Counted from the stretch's first letter, positions 11,676 through 24,411 are shown. The stretch: DNA of 64,000 bases from Porodaedalea pini (GCA_002794775.1 NBAY01000011.1:186001-250000); one strand, 5' to 3'. Numbers and translations: made by a program. The notes: generated by a model not told the origin, from the letters alone.

Positions 11676-11787
11676 GTTTCGGAAGTTGTATATGGTTTTT
11701 TCTTTTTCTTTTCTCAATGTGCGTATCACATTTCACTCGTTCCTATTCTCCATTCATGAAGCTCACGCAACCAGTGGTACTAGACAC

Positions 11788-13157
11788 CTATACATTATGT
11801 CCACGCACGAAATACACTACATCGTCTAAGCTCTTAATGCGTCTTACGCCATCGTCTGTCTTTAACCCAATCTCCTCTTCAACCGCTGCATCTTCAGGCG
11901 GTCTGCACAGCAACAACGCGTGCAGGCCTGCACGCGTAGCACCGTGGTAGTCACTGAAAAGACACGCGCTCCGTCAAAAATACGGAAGAAGACGAAAAAA
12001 AGAAAAGAAAGCAAGAAGACTCAAACGCACCATTCCATCTCATCTCCAACATGTACTGTCTCTCCCGGCTGGACGCCCGCACGCTGACACGCGCGCAGGA
12101 AGATGTCCTTCTGCGGCTTCTCGACGCCCTCGATGTCGCTCGCGAGGACGGGGTCGAGGAGCGGGAGCGCGCCGAGGTCATCTAGGGCCTGCACTTCATT
12201 CATTCGGCGATTGAGAGAAGGTATGAGGGAAAATATGAGAACCGAGATGAGGAGAGAGGAGAGGGATGGACGCACGGATACGCGAGTCGGCGTTGCTGAC
12301 GAGCGCGGTTGCGATGCCCACTGCGCGAAGCGTCTTCACTGTCAATGCAATGAGATGGTCGTTAGCGAGCAAGTCGAGTCTCCTTGCGATTTGTGCGGAG
12401 TGGGGAGAGACTGAGACTGAAAGTGTAAATGAAATATGAGAACTGACGGGTAGGGATGGTATCATCGTATAACGCATAGCCCTCGCGCGAGCTGAAGCGG
12501 TGCAGGAGCTGCGGGACGATCGTCGGGAGGTGTTCGCGCACATCTTGTAAGTGGCAGTCAAATAAGATATACATTTCGGCGAGACGTTCCATCAACACAC
12601 GCATTAAATATTGTTTATTTATTTACACTTGGGGAACGCACCAGCTTCACGCGCACCTGCGCCGAGAGCGGTGCGGGCGATGACGGCGGCCCACCATGAT
12701 TCGGGGCCCTGTGCGTATGCGGGGCGAGAGGATTGGAGGTCGTTGAGTGCTGTGTGTGTGCGTGTGCTTTAACGATGTCGAACCCAGAAAGGAAAGGGAA
12801 GAGAATAAAAAAGAAGCCGAGAAGGGGAATATTAATATTAATGAGAAGGGACGCCACAAAGATGCTCGATAGATGCGCGCAGAAGAGAAGAAACGAGACG
12901 GAACAAATGGAACGCGACCACCGGATCTCGAATGCGATATTCGAACCCCCAGGCTCACATCACTCAAGCAACCACCCGAGGAGCATGATGTAAGTGAGCT
13001 AGTAGTAGCACTAACCAGCCTTGAATGCACTTTTGACCGCGTCGGGCGGGAGCTGGCCGAAGACGGGCGCAAAAGCCTCTGCGTATTGGACGTGGATCGG
13101 CTGGCGGGGGCGTACGGTGGTGCAGAGCGCGTCGAAGGTTGCGAGGCGTATCTTCAT
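11788..13157 (-). CDS. HAD-superfamily protein (Dpi35/HDHD3-like)
   Basis: This is a haloacid-dehalogenase-fold protein resembling yeast Dpi35 and animal HDHD3, whose substrates are poorly known. Exons join from MKIRLATFDALCTTV (start 13,157) through LNDLQSSRPAYAQGPESWW, DVREHLPTIVPQLLHRF, GIATALVSNADSRI (motif II Ser), VLASDIEGVEKPQKDIF (motif III Lys) and HVGDEMECDYHGATRAG (motif IV, GD-x4-D, completed across a splice) to a C-terminal VVYFVRGHNV. Motif I is D-A-L-C-T instead of D-x-D-x-T, so the nucleophile Asp is present but the usual acid/base Asp is replaced, as I recall for this subfamily. The cap is helical (C1 type). Phosphatase activity is therefore plausible but not assured. It converges with the bS6m gene and diverges from the Mei2-like gene. 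Confidence 0.85.
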
Positions 13158-14129
13158 GAAGGGACGTGACGCGCTTCGAGCTTAAGGTGCTGACGTCGAG
13201 ACGCGTGTCGGCTCGTTCCGACGGTCTCCCGATTTGGTCTAGCGCGTTTCCTGTTGTTCTGAGGATCGCAACTTTGTTCTGAATGAGGACGCTGGACTCG
13301 AGCTTGTATGATTGCATGAACACAGAAAAGCACAATCGCTTCGCGGGAGAAAGGAAAGAAGACGACGACCACGCGCAATATGCTGCTCATGATTGATTGC
13401 GCACCTCAAGTGCTGTGGATAGACGCCTGGTAGTTGACAGGCCACCTCGCAATTAGAACGGATTGGACGACAGCGACGGGATCTGAAACAGCCGGCGACG
13501 AACACAGTCATCAGCCTGCCTATGTGAGCTACCCGTGTGCAAGAGGCGCGCGCCCTGTGCGCTGCTCGATTAATGCCCGCCCGTCGTTCCCCGCCGATCT
13601 TGGGCTCCGTGTCTTTCTCTCGCTTGTTATCTTGCTGTAGCACAAGGTTTCCCGAGTTGTCAGTGTCTGTTTGACATCAACAACTCTACGCCTGTCTTTT
13701 GGCGAATCCCTGCTCGGAACCTTCGACGCATCCGGCGCTGCAGCTGACCCGGTGATAGCAAGCCTCACTCTGCAGGAAAGAGCAAGGTCTTTTCCCTGAC
13801 TGGCCTGGCCTGCCGTCGGCCTTAGCTCCTGATCGCCGTCTGTCTAACGCTGGCGCGCCAGCTCGTCGCCGCATTCAATAAATACGCTCTGGCACTGTCT
13901 TCTGCTCCGAGTCAATCCCCACCCTTCCTTTTCATCTTCCTTTCCTTCCTGCTTGGTGCTTCGCCTCAGCCTCCTCTCTTGACTTCCTACCACCACCAGC
14001 AGTAGCACACCGTCCTGCTCTCTTGTCCCTCACGCCCTCTTGTGCTCCCTTGTCTCTTGTCCGCTCCGCAACGTCTGCGAACCTGAAACGCACAGAGAGC
14101 ATCAATAGATTGATAGCACGCACAACGCG
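13158..14129. promoter_or_regulatory. 970-bp divergent intergenic region (HAD / Mei2-like)
   Basis: This region separates two divergently transcribed genes, so it must hold both promoters. Short open frames on both strands look like chance. A C/T-rich stretch runs from about 13,900 to 14,070, just upstream of the Mei2-like start, a pattern common before fungal transcription starts. No specific operator was identified. Confidence 0.4.
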
Positions 14130-17100
14130 ATGGTCCAGGCGCATTCCGCCATCCCTTTCCCTGTACGTTCCCGCGTTTCGTCGAGAGATGTCGATTTTAC
14201 GGGTTTGGAACTCGGAACTTGCGACTCATACTGATATTTTTAGTCTTCGCCCTCGAGGAGCATGCACGCGTCGCCCTCTGTGTCTAACCAATGGTACGCA
14301 TCTCTTATATCCAGCCATTTTGGAAACTTAGTACTGCTCTTCTTCGAACAGGGACTCGCCAACAAGTCAGATAGAATTCGCTCGTAAGTTCTCCTTCGCC
14401 TCCTCTCCTCTCTGCAGCTAACAAACACCCATCCCATGGCAGACCTCTTCAACTCGCCCACGCCCACACAAGCGTCATCCTCTTCCCAACAAAAGGCGCA
14501 TCAAACCCCGGAGAGGCCCTCGCAGCCACACACCCCGCTCACTCCGCCGCTCACGCCCGCATCCTCCGGCTCCGGCTCCGCTGGCGGCGACGCCAACGAT
14601 ACAAACGCGAGCGCGTACGCAACGACGCCTGCGAGAGGACCAGCTGCGCCCCCGCCGACACCCGCCTCTGCGGGGCTCCTCTCTCATTCTCGCTCTAATT
14701 CGAATTTGTCGCGCATGGGTCCGCCCTCGCCTGTCGCTGTCGGCACCGGCTCCAGCACCGGCTCGGGAGCCGCGGCGGGAGGCGGATGGCCCGTCCCGAC
14801 TTCGCCACAGCGCGCTCGCCCTGTTCCCCACCGCCTCGACATCGAGACTAACGGCTCGGGAGGCACGGGCACGATTGGATCACCGCGCAGCGAAAGGAGT
14901 GGACGGAGCGTTGATTTGGGCGAGGCTCTCCCTGAGGCGGATCGCGTCGTCACTGATATGCGTTCTGGAGATTCAAGTGCGAGGGACGGAAGTACAAGTG
15001 GGGAGCGGTATTTGCTTGTGGGTATTGTTTATTGATTTACTTGGGCTTGATTGGAAGCTGGTGCTAATGCGCCTTTTATTGTCTTGAACGAATTTAGGTC
15101 GGGAACGTCCCGAACGACGCTGCAGGAGACGAACTTCGGGACGCTTTTCGCGTGAGTGCTGGACCCTTCCCTTCCCATATAATAAACGAGTTAAAATATT
15201 CTTATCATATTGTTCTTTCATTTTCTCTCCTATAGCCATGCGGAGACGTGAAAGGTATCTGCCTGCGTTTCCAGGAGACGGACGGCATCGTCATCCTCGC
15301 GTTCCACGACTGTCGGCTCACCGTGCACGCCGAGCGCCTGATTGGCGCGCAGGGACAGACGTACTTTGGCGGGCGGAGGCTACGCGCGGAGAGGATGGGG
15401 GCAGGGGCGTTAAGGAAGGTTAGAGACTCGATTTTTACTTTCATCTTTGTCTTCAGAATTGTATTGGAGTTTACTGACATGTTGATTTTTTTTTTGTGCG
15501 ATACAGCTTATGGGCGACTCGGAGTTCATTAATGAGACAGAGGGTGAGGTGCTGGTGACTGCGGATGGGAAGATAGACGCAAACTCGCTGCAGTCGATCG
15601 TCAGCGGCTTTGGCGAGCTGCGTGCGTTTAGCCAGACGAACGTAAACAATGCTCAGGTAAAGGCACGCATATATTCATCTCGTATTTTTCGAGATAGCTA
15701 ATCTCACTACGTGTGTTTTTAATATTATACATGAAGGCTTACATCGCAGAGTACTTCGACTGCCGGAACGCGAAGAATGCGATGGACGCGCTTAATGGAC
15801 GTAGTATCTTTGGAATTCGGCTCCGTCTCGTCCCCAAGCACGCTGCCGCACCCGACTTGCTGAGTCGCGAACCTTTCCCGCAAAATAGTGATAGTTCGAA
15901 ATCGAGTCGACATGGAGGGTTGTCGCAGCCGACTTCCCCGCTCACCACGAGCAGTGCTTTTGCGCGTATGCACGCGGACCCGTTGAATTTCTCCACATCT
16001 CGTCAGGAGCTGCCCGCTGAGGACGGTGAGGCAGACGCCAACCCCGACACGTCGAACTCGAGTCCGTTCCACGGGACGCGTGCGCTCCCCCTCGCAGCTT
16101 CCCCTCTCCATCCGCATGCGCTCGCGCTGCACGCGGGCGGCGCGAGGCGTATCTCGACGGGCTCGGTCGGCGTGCTCCCCGGCGGAGCGGCGCTCCATCA
16201 GAGCACGAGCGAGCAGGATTTGAGAAGACGCGCGGCGGCGAATAATGCTGCGTGCACGGATGCGCAGGACGGGTGGATAGGGGACCATGCGAGGAGGACG
16301 AGCGATACATACTGCTTTGATGCTGTGCGGCGCGCGGTGGGGGAGTTTGGACTTGGCCAGGGAGGCGGCGTCGGGATGGGCCCGCTTGGACGTCCGAGGA
16401 CGCGTGCGATTAGCGATTCGAGCGCGTCGCCGAGGGTCGTTTCTCCGAGCGACGGGTTCTCCACGGCGGGGATGGGCGTCGGCGTGCCGGACCACACAGC
16501 GTACGACGAGCCCGCGACGCCAGAGCACAGCACGAGTACCGGAGCGTCAGGATACTACCGCGATGAGCGCGAAGGCAGCGATGCAGAGCGCAGCGCGCTC
16601 ACGCATTCCCGTATCCCGACCGCAAGCGACTCCTCGCTCGGCGGGCCGCACACGCCGTCGCCGGGGCCCGTGTCGTATGGCGTCGGCGTCAGCACATACT
16701 ACGCCGGGCTGCCCGGGCTGCTCGCGCCGCCGCACCACGGTGCAGGGCAGTACTATCTTAGTTCCCCGTTGGGCGCGCCTACGAGTCCGGCGGGCGTAAG
16801 ATACGGGTACGCGCCGCCGGGGACGGGGTACAGCCCCGGCGGGCTGAGCGTCGGTTCCACCGGCTCCTCGCCTTCGTCGCAGTACTCCCCCTCGCACGCC
16901 TCCGTGTTCACGTACTCGCCCTTGCATCAGATGCACGGGCATCTGCCGGCGTCGGCGCGCGGTGCACTGGACGTGACGCGCGACCCGCCCGCGGAGCGCA
17001 ATCAGGTGGACTTGGACCGGATCGCTGCGGGCCTCGATACGCGGACGACGGTGATGATCAAGAATATTCCGAACAAGCTGTCGGACAAGGATTTGGTGGA

Positions 17101-17955
17101 GTTCATTGGACGCGTGTGTCCCCGCAAGATTGATTTCTTGTATTTGAGGATGGATTTTCAGAATGGTGCGTTTTTTCTTTCTTCCTTCCTTTTCTTCTGA
17201 GAGAGCGTCGGGAACTGAATGGGTCTTCTTGTCTTTGTAGGATGCAACGTTGGCTATGGTATATCGGAATTATCTTGTATATGGAAGACGTGATTTCTGA
17301 CTTGTTTATAGCGTTCGTGAATTTCATCCATGTACAAGACCTCCTGCACTTTGCGCGCACAAAGCTCGGTGTCAAATGGTATGTCTTCTTGTGAATCTCA
17401 GCATATAAATGCAGTCGCCTCATTGCCTACGCAGGAACATGTTCTCCTCCGAAAAGGTCCTGCAGATGAGCTACGCCAACTATCAGTGCGTGCTCGTTCG
17501 CTCGCTCACACTTACCTCCCTCCACTGACCTAACGCCTCGTCCTTTCCCCTTCCTTATTCTCGTCTGTATTCGTATTCGCAGAGGAAAAGAAGCGCTTGT
17601 GGAGAAGTTCAAGAACTCATGCGTGATGGACGAGCGCGAGGCATGGCGGCCGAAGATCTTTTACAGCACCGGCCCGCAGCAGGGCTTGCCGGAGCCGTTT
17701 CCTGCGCCGACGCATTTCAGGAGGAAGGAGCGCTCGGCGCAGAATCGCGGGGCGTTGTTTGTGCCGAATGCTGCGCATGCGCATTCTCACGGTGCAGGAG
17801 GAGGAACAGGAGCGGGAGCGGAGCGGGGATGCTCGGCGCGCCGTTCCGGAGGCCGAATCAGCACCCGCAGAACCTCGCGAGGCAGGAGAAGTACTAGGAT
17901 TGGGAGGCCATTCGCTGATTTTCATGCGTCGTGGATGAGATTTCGGCCTGTTTGA
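14130..17955 (+). CDS. mei2: Mei2-like RNA-binding protein (RRM_2 domain)
   Basis: Mei2-family proteins bind non-coding or messenger RNA and, in fission yeast, switch cells into meiosis. The C-terminal RRM_2 domain is clear: RTTVMIKNIPNKLSDKDLV at about 17,040-17,100, then FLYLRMDFQNG, CNVGYAFVNF, VKWNMFSSEKVLQMSYANYQG and AWRPKIFYS across four small exons. Two earlier RRM-like units sit at YLLVGNVPNDAAGDELRDAF (splice 15,017/15,098) and GEVLVTADGKIDANSLQSIV. Between them and RRM_2 lies a long Ser/Pro/Gly-rich region. Three short upstream exons probably belong to the gene: 14,130-14,162, 14,244-14,293 and 14,352-14,383 splice in phase into 14,443, giving MVQAHSAIPFP and later WDSPTSQIEFAHLFNSP; the internal ATG at 14,436 would be the alternative start. 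The tail after 17,800 is Arg-rich. Confidence 0.9.
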
Positions 17956-20900
17956 AAGGGAGAAGGAGGAGTTGGGGAAAAGGGAAGGGGGAGAGGAGCG
18001 CGACGACCCTCGAACTGAAATTATTTGCTTTATCACTGGCTCCCGCTCGTTACTCGTCTGAAATCCCCGCGTTCGCAACCGCGTGATATGTGCCTGCCTT
18101 TTGCCTTTATCCTCCTCGTTTCTTTTTCTCGACTTCCCCGAATGCAAGGTGCCGACCCTCGACGCGACGCGCTATGATGGTAATTACGACATTTAGTCAC
18201 CCGCCAGCTCACTGCTTCAAGCTTCATCTCGCTGCTTAATGGACTTCTTGAGCCACTGCTCTCAGACAGTACTTCCCACATCCCTCGACATCATATCTCG
18301 GCATCGAACCTCGTACCTGCCTTTATCTCCGCTCGCCGATATCGACGCCCCGGCGGGGTGAAGAAGAAGGGGGGGGGGGGGGTACGTAGCAACGCGGGTC
18401 CGACTGAATTACCGCATTACCGCCGCACGCGTTGTTTTATTGCACTTGCGCGAAGCGTCTGCGCGTCGTCTTGATGCGCCTCCGAAACATCGGACTCGTG
18501 TCTCGTCCGCCCCCTTTTTTTTCTTCCTTTTCATTACGATTTATATGATGCGCAACGGGGTTTTTTTCGCTCCCGCACTTTCCTCGTCTCGATTAAAACG
18601 CGTTTCAAAGTACAAGTGCGTTGCACTCCCCCTCTCCCCCTCCTTTTTCCAATTAATCTGTGATTTCGCAGTAGCGTAGGCGGCGTTATGGACACAGGTG
18701 CGGCTGCGGTTCTTATTCAGACATTCATATTCCTTTTCCCCTCTTTTCTCCGACTGAATCAGATCATCCATACACTCTGGCTCCAATTTCTTTGAACTTT
18801 GTTTATTCGGTTTCGTTTCTCTCTCTCCATCCCACATCAGTACGCTGTTTTCAATCAACTCAGAGATTGAGTTTTGTGTTTTCGAGTTGGCGATGCGACT
18901 GCTTTATGGACTGCGCGCCACTCTGCTGTTTTGCTGCTTTAATTTGCTTTGCTTTAATTTGCTTTGCTGTGCTCTGTTTTATGTCCCGCTGTTTTCGAGC
19001 GCTCATGGACCTCATCAATCGACTTGCTCTCTTTGCCCAATCCGATCCAACCCAGTCTCGTGTTTGTATTTATGTTTGCGTTTGTGTTGTTTTTTTTCTG
19101 AGTCGAGTCGAATCGTACGTGTGTCCGTGCGCGTGTTTATAATGTACACCACACCGAGATCATTTCTCGTAGCTAATTGTCCCACTTGTAGTACCGGTGA
19201 TCACTGTTTACTTACTCATATTAGTCGGGGGTCTCGAAGTCTTTAGAAGAAGAGAACTCGATATTACTATTAATGTGAAAACTCGACCTGTCTGCCTTTC
19301 CGCTTCGTTGTTCACTTCTCGTCGCTCCTCGAATCGTCATTAACATGTAAACACCATGCCGCGGCGCTGTGTTCATTATCCTTATCCCTGTCTGTCTTTT
19401 AGCTTCTCCCGCGTGCCGTGTGCCGTCCCAACCACAATAAGTTGCGGCGTCCGTAAGCTTCTCGCCTTCCTCGATCCTGTTGAAGGGATTCCAATTCGCG
19501 AAGCTCGACCCGAGTCGCCCTTCTGTCAAGCTGTCCCGGCTAAGAATCAGAACCAGATGTCCCGCGTTGCTTGTCTGTGATAGCAGCATTAGTATTAGGG
19601 GGAGGTTGATATTGACGTATCCCTCGGGTCGTGCGTGTCTTCTTCGAGTCCGAATATTAATTCGAATCCCTTGGGATTTTCCTTTTCCTCGCGGATGTTC
19701 GATGTTCGAGTTGCAGATATAGATATAGGAATGGCATGACTGCATCGTGCTTTATTAGACGCTGTAGTGAGTTAATAGAACTCGGTTGGTTGGGCAGTAT
19801 CAGTGGCAGTTGCAGTGGCAGCGGCAGTTGGGGTGGAATCTTAACCGCGTGCTCGCTGTTCGCTGTTCGCTGCTCGTCGGTGGGTTGATTCAGTATATGC
19901 CGGACTCGGATGCCTTCGAGGCTTGGATGATTGACTGAGGTGAGATGAGGTGGACGGAATGGAGACATGTATTTCTGGATCTCGAACGTATATCGTGAGC
20001 ACGGTCTATCCGCGCAGGATCGTTTCGCACAGATGCAGATACATATGCATACGATAGGTGTAATAATAGTAAAGAGCGCTCGCGAGATGAGAGCACATGG
20101 ATATGATGTATGAATCTATGATGCAAGTGCGTGCGGATTCTCGGGTTCTCGGGTTCTCGGAGTATAATTAACTTAATTAACGCAGATCCTCGAGCGGATG
20201 ATCCCCACACGCGCCCACCGCATCTGAGATTGATTGGCATTATTGGGTGTTTACGGGATAAATGCGCTCCGGAAGGCTGGAAAGCCAAAAAGGAACCTGG
20301 AGGGTCGACGCGGGAAGTACCAGTGAGATGCAGGGAATTCGAAGCGCAGAAGTTCTAAGGATATCGATGTCGGTTGTGAATATGGGTTATGTACTCCCGG
20401 ATGCGTGGTGATCTTTTGTCTGTGAGCGCGTACGGCGACATAGAACAATGGGAGTTTTCTCTTGTTTTTGTTGTTGCACGCGTGGAGGAGAGGGATTATC
20501 AGAAGCATGTCGAGAAGGGCTTCTTATGTACGTGTAGCGTGTAGCGTGCGTTGAGCTAAGCTGAGCTAACAGGAGGCTGAGTGAAAGGCGAGAGTGCAAG
20601 AGACGTCAAAGGGGAGTGCGGTGAGCGGTGCGGATGATGGGTGCTGTCAAAGAGGGATGAATGAGAAGTCGCCGGCGGACGAGGCGGGCGGGCGGGGGCG
20701 GGGCTTCGGGATCTCAAGCGTGAGAGTACTAGTGACGTTCACCTGCCAGAGATCAAATAGGTTCCCGAACAGGAATAACTACAAAATACAAAATAGGCAA
20801 GCACTCCTCCGACTTAGACACGCGCGTCCTGCCACATTGAAAGCAATATGCACAACCCGTCGGGACAGCCGCCAACGCGGACAGATCTAGACGCCCCGCC

Positions 20901-21117
20901 GCCCTTCCCTGTTGCCGCAAATAAAACAATTATTAATGGCAGGAAACGCTAATGTCATTAAACTCCGCCACCCGGTGATCCTCACTCGCCCTCCTTGGCC
21001 TTGTGGACGCGTACAATATCTCAGAGCCCTATTTCAATCTGGCCTGCATCCTTCTTTCGCTCTCATCACACTCCTTCTCTTCCTACCTCCAACTTCTCCA
21101 ACGAGTTGGTGCTCGAC
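17956..21117. other. 3.2-kb interval without a supportable gene
   Basis: Neither strand shows a convincing spliced gene. The start may be a long 3' untranslated region of the Mei2-like gene. It holds a 14-G run (18,369-18,382), a short imperfect tandem repeat of TTTGCTTTAATTTGC type near 18,935-18,970, CAG/TGG-rich simple sequence near 19,797-19,830 and an AT-rich palindromic patch near 20,160-20,182. The right end is a C/T-rich promoter-like segment before the next gene. Confidence 0.45.
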
Positions 21118-24100
21118 ATGCCCTGCGCCCTCGACGCCCCGCTCGCCCCGCCGCCCCCGTTCGCGAAGCACGACGTGAATCGTCCGCCGCGCTTTTGGCA
21201 TGTCGCAGTCAACGCGACCAAGGGCCTCTTCAACCAACCCACCCGGGCCGCGCTTGATGACGACGTCGCCGTCGCTCCTCCGTACGCTAGCTCTGTTTAG
21301 TCTCCCGAGCCCGCGAATACTCACATGTTGCTGTCGTTTAGTGTGCCGCGCGTGGAGGACAGACGCAGGCGTGTGCGCAGATCCATCTCGACCCCCGCGC
21401 TCAAAGCAAGCGCGAGCACGGGTACAGTCAACCTGCGACGCGACACGGCCGCCGCCGACCAATTCTCCCCGCCCCTGCCACCGCTCTTTACCAACCGCTC
21501 GCTCGAGCAGAGTCCACGGAAGTACAAGTCCAAGGCAGCTGCAGCCTCGTCTGCAACCCGCCGTCCTGCCATTTCGTCCCCATCGCTCCCCAAGCCGCTG
21601 GATAGTTTTGATTTCCCACATCCTAAGCTCGCATATCCCCTATCTCCTATGCCTTCACCCGTCGGCTCGACATTCAGTATGAAGGCCCCCACCCTTCAGT
21701 CCTCATCGAAACTGTATGTCTGGAAATGATCTGTGCAACTGCCACTCATCGTTATTTTTGGCTGATTCACTTTTTGTTTTGTTCTCATCAGACCCATTAA
21801 TCGGTCCGCCTCTGACGATGTTGCTAGCATCAACGCCGACGCCTTTGGTGACGCGCGACCAGCTCGAAGGTGCGGTGGACTGTCTTTTCTGAAACAATTG
21901 ATATATTGACGTCTTGTCCCTGTCCAGGAGGACTAAAAGCGCCCCCGGCGCCAAGCTTGGCAAGCGTGCATTGTTCTCGCCAGCTTTATCAGCGGCGCAG
22001 GAGTCTGAGATTGTGCCGGTTGAACCTTCTTCTCCCATAGTCATCGAGTTAGTCTCTCTTTCATCTTTCTTTATTCTTAGTGGGTTTCTGATTACACTGC
22101 GTGCTGTGTAGCATCGCATCACGAGCATTGCGTCTCCAGGCTCTGCTGGCTCTCTCCCTTCGCCGCCACTCGAGACACCCACGATGTCATCGGACTACTT
22201 TACCCACGTATCAAGCCCACTCGTTCATTCTGCCTCTCCGCGTAGCTTTACTGCTGTAAAACGCAAACCCGTCCCGCGCCACCTCTATACCGATCCGCCT
22301 TGCCATGATACTTCCACTCCGTGTACTCCTGTGTTTACACCGATTCCTGGGTCTCCTCCTAGCACGAACGTCATATCTGATGCTGCGCGAAGCGGAAGCT
22401 CTGGTTCTCTGCACACGCCACTTCTGCCCTCTTCCGAGCTGATTCTGAAGTCTTGCAATCCGTCTCGGACGACCGGTCGTGGATTGAACCTTCTTCCGAT
22501 CGGACAAGTGCGCGCGGGTAGCTCCGCGCGCAGACAGCATCGGCGAAGTGTCAGTGAACATGGTTATGGGCGGCTTCTGAATCCAGACGTCAGTCTCGGC
22601 CTTCCCAGCCCTTGGTTCACAACCAACGCTAACGGCTCGATGACGCCTCTTGTAACTCCGGCAGAGGAACAAGCACCATTCTCCTTTGCCAACGAATTGT
22701 TAGTGCCTTTTCCTGGCGGTTCTGTCTCTTCCATTCACTGACTTTATTTGAAATTTTAAGGCCAGCGGCACCGCGAGTCCTTCCCCAGTCTTCCCCTCAG
22801 ACCCCGATCCGTATCACGGAAGAAATCTCTGCCTTCTCCGACGACACGTCGTCCCGTTCATCTGTCTCTCGGAGCGGTGCTTTGTCGCCCTTGACGGACG
22901 ATGAGATTGACGCGATCCGGAGCTTCCTCCGTCGGCACGCCACAGGCCACCGCGCTCGTCAGCGCCGAAAGGCCAGCAAGCCTCGGGAAATGCACTCTCG
23001 AAACACATCTGTCATGTCTGGATCATACGATATGCATGCCCAGATCCTTGAGGCTTACGCCACCGACGAAGATGAATTCTTCTCCCTCGGCGAGTCGGAG
23101 GATGACGCAGATGCGGAGAGCCATATGCCTATGTCGGCCTCAGAGACTCATTCAACGTCTACTGTGTCCCTGAATGGCCCGCAGGAGGAGTCGGGACACG
23201 GAGACAGAGACGGAGACGACGAGGGCGTCGCGGATTTCGACGTCGAGACGCCTGTCATTCGAGACGAGATCGAGACACCGATCGATTCAGTCAACCGCGG
23301 AACCTTTGGCTATTACGAAACGCCTTTGGTCCGGAGGCCGCGGTCGCACCAAGAATTGACTGGAGCTTATGCTTACATCCCCGGCGACGGCGAGAACGGC
23401 GCGCGTCCGAGCTTCCCAGCTGAGTGGAGGGAGTGCGGCAACTTCGGAGACATGTCGCAGGTCATGAGGACGTTGGGAAAGGAGAATGAAGAACCCAGTG
23501 TTCAGACTGAAGAGGCCGATTGCGAGTGCTCGGAAGACGTGTCGGAGATGATGTCTGTCGCAGGCCCGCCGCGATCGTCCTCGTTGTACTACAAATCTTC
23601 GTCAGACTATGCGCCTCAAGACGACGACGACCTGTCATACCTCCGGATCAGCCGTCAGCCTCTCGTCCCGAGGATGCTCAACTCAGACTCGGAGAGCGAC
23701 CGCCCGCTTTCATCTTCTTCGGCGTCCGTGTCCCTGTCAGCGTCGACGTCCACCGGGCCTTCGACCTTCGCGTCCGGCATTGGCCTTGCAATCATTCCGC
23801 CCGAGCACTTCGCGTACTTTGACAGATATGCGGAATATGAGTACGTCCCACATTGCTCTCCGTCGGCGTGTGGCGCCGAGGATGATTTGGAGGGATCGCC
23901 GACGACGCTTGCATGTACTTCGCCCTCACCCCGGAGTCAGCGACACTTCGATACGAGGCGTGATAACCCCTTTGACCGGTTGCAGACAAATCTTGCGAAC
24001 CTCCAAGCGCAGTCGGCGACCATTGCGGACGCGAGTCCGCAGCACAACGTGAACGTCGCATCCCCTATGCTCAAGCCTGCTCTGCAGATCAATGCCAGCC

Positions 24101-24411
24101 GTATAATAGCATCTACGCTGGTACAACTCCCCTCACCCACAGACACCGTCGCTACGTACCCGCCGCATCCTTTCGCGTCTGCGAAGGGTAGCTTGCTCCA
24201 GAAGCCTATTACTCCTGAGAGTGCGCATTGGAAGGGCATGGCAAGCGTGTCTGCAGACGAGGCGACGCCCGAGCACATCAAGTCGTTCATGAACCTCACG
24301 CCGAACGACCCGGCGCCGAAGCGCTCGCGTGTACGGCTGCGGCAGCTCTTCTCTCGCTCAAACTTGAAGAGCGCGGCGGGCCGGAAGGTTTCTGCGGAGT
24401 CGAAGCCTTAA
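21118..24411 (+). CDS. Orphan disordered Ser/Pro-rich protein
   Basis: I do not recognise a family. Several exons join: 21,118 onward (MPCALDAPLAPPPPFAKHD), an exon with RRRVRRSISTPALKASAST, short exons near 21,793-21,868 and 21,929-22,044, one ending near 22,728, and a long last exon from about 22,762 to 24,411. The protein is roughly 950-1000 residues and dominated by Ser, Pro, Thr, Asp and Glu. Short structured-looking pieces are LTDDEIDAIRSFLRRHATGH, followed by a basic patch, and a basic C-terminus with KRSRVRLRQLFSRSNLKS. Repeated S/T-P and R-x-x-S sites suggest a phosphorylated scaffold or cell-polarity-type protein, but that is inference only. There are no membrane segments. The start is uncertain: an in-frame ATG at 20,995 would add 41 residues. 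Confidence 0.65.

Noticed and set aside
15725..16528. 267-aa minus-strand frame inside the Mei2-like gene
   Set aside because: Arg-rich antisense shadow in GC-rich coding sequence; the plus frame connects both RRM regions.
18792..19246. Overlapping Cys/Leu/Phe-rich plus-strand frames
   Set aside because: Composition follows T-rich simple sequence, several frames are open at once, and no splice partner or conserved motif is seen.
21034..21692. Minus-strand frames of 120-195 aa opposite the orphan protein's first exons
   Set aside because: Basic low-complexity shadows; the plus-strand exons have consistent phases and continue into the long last exon.
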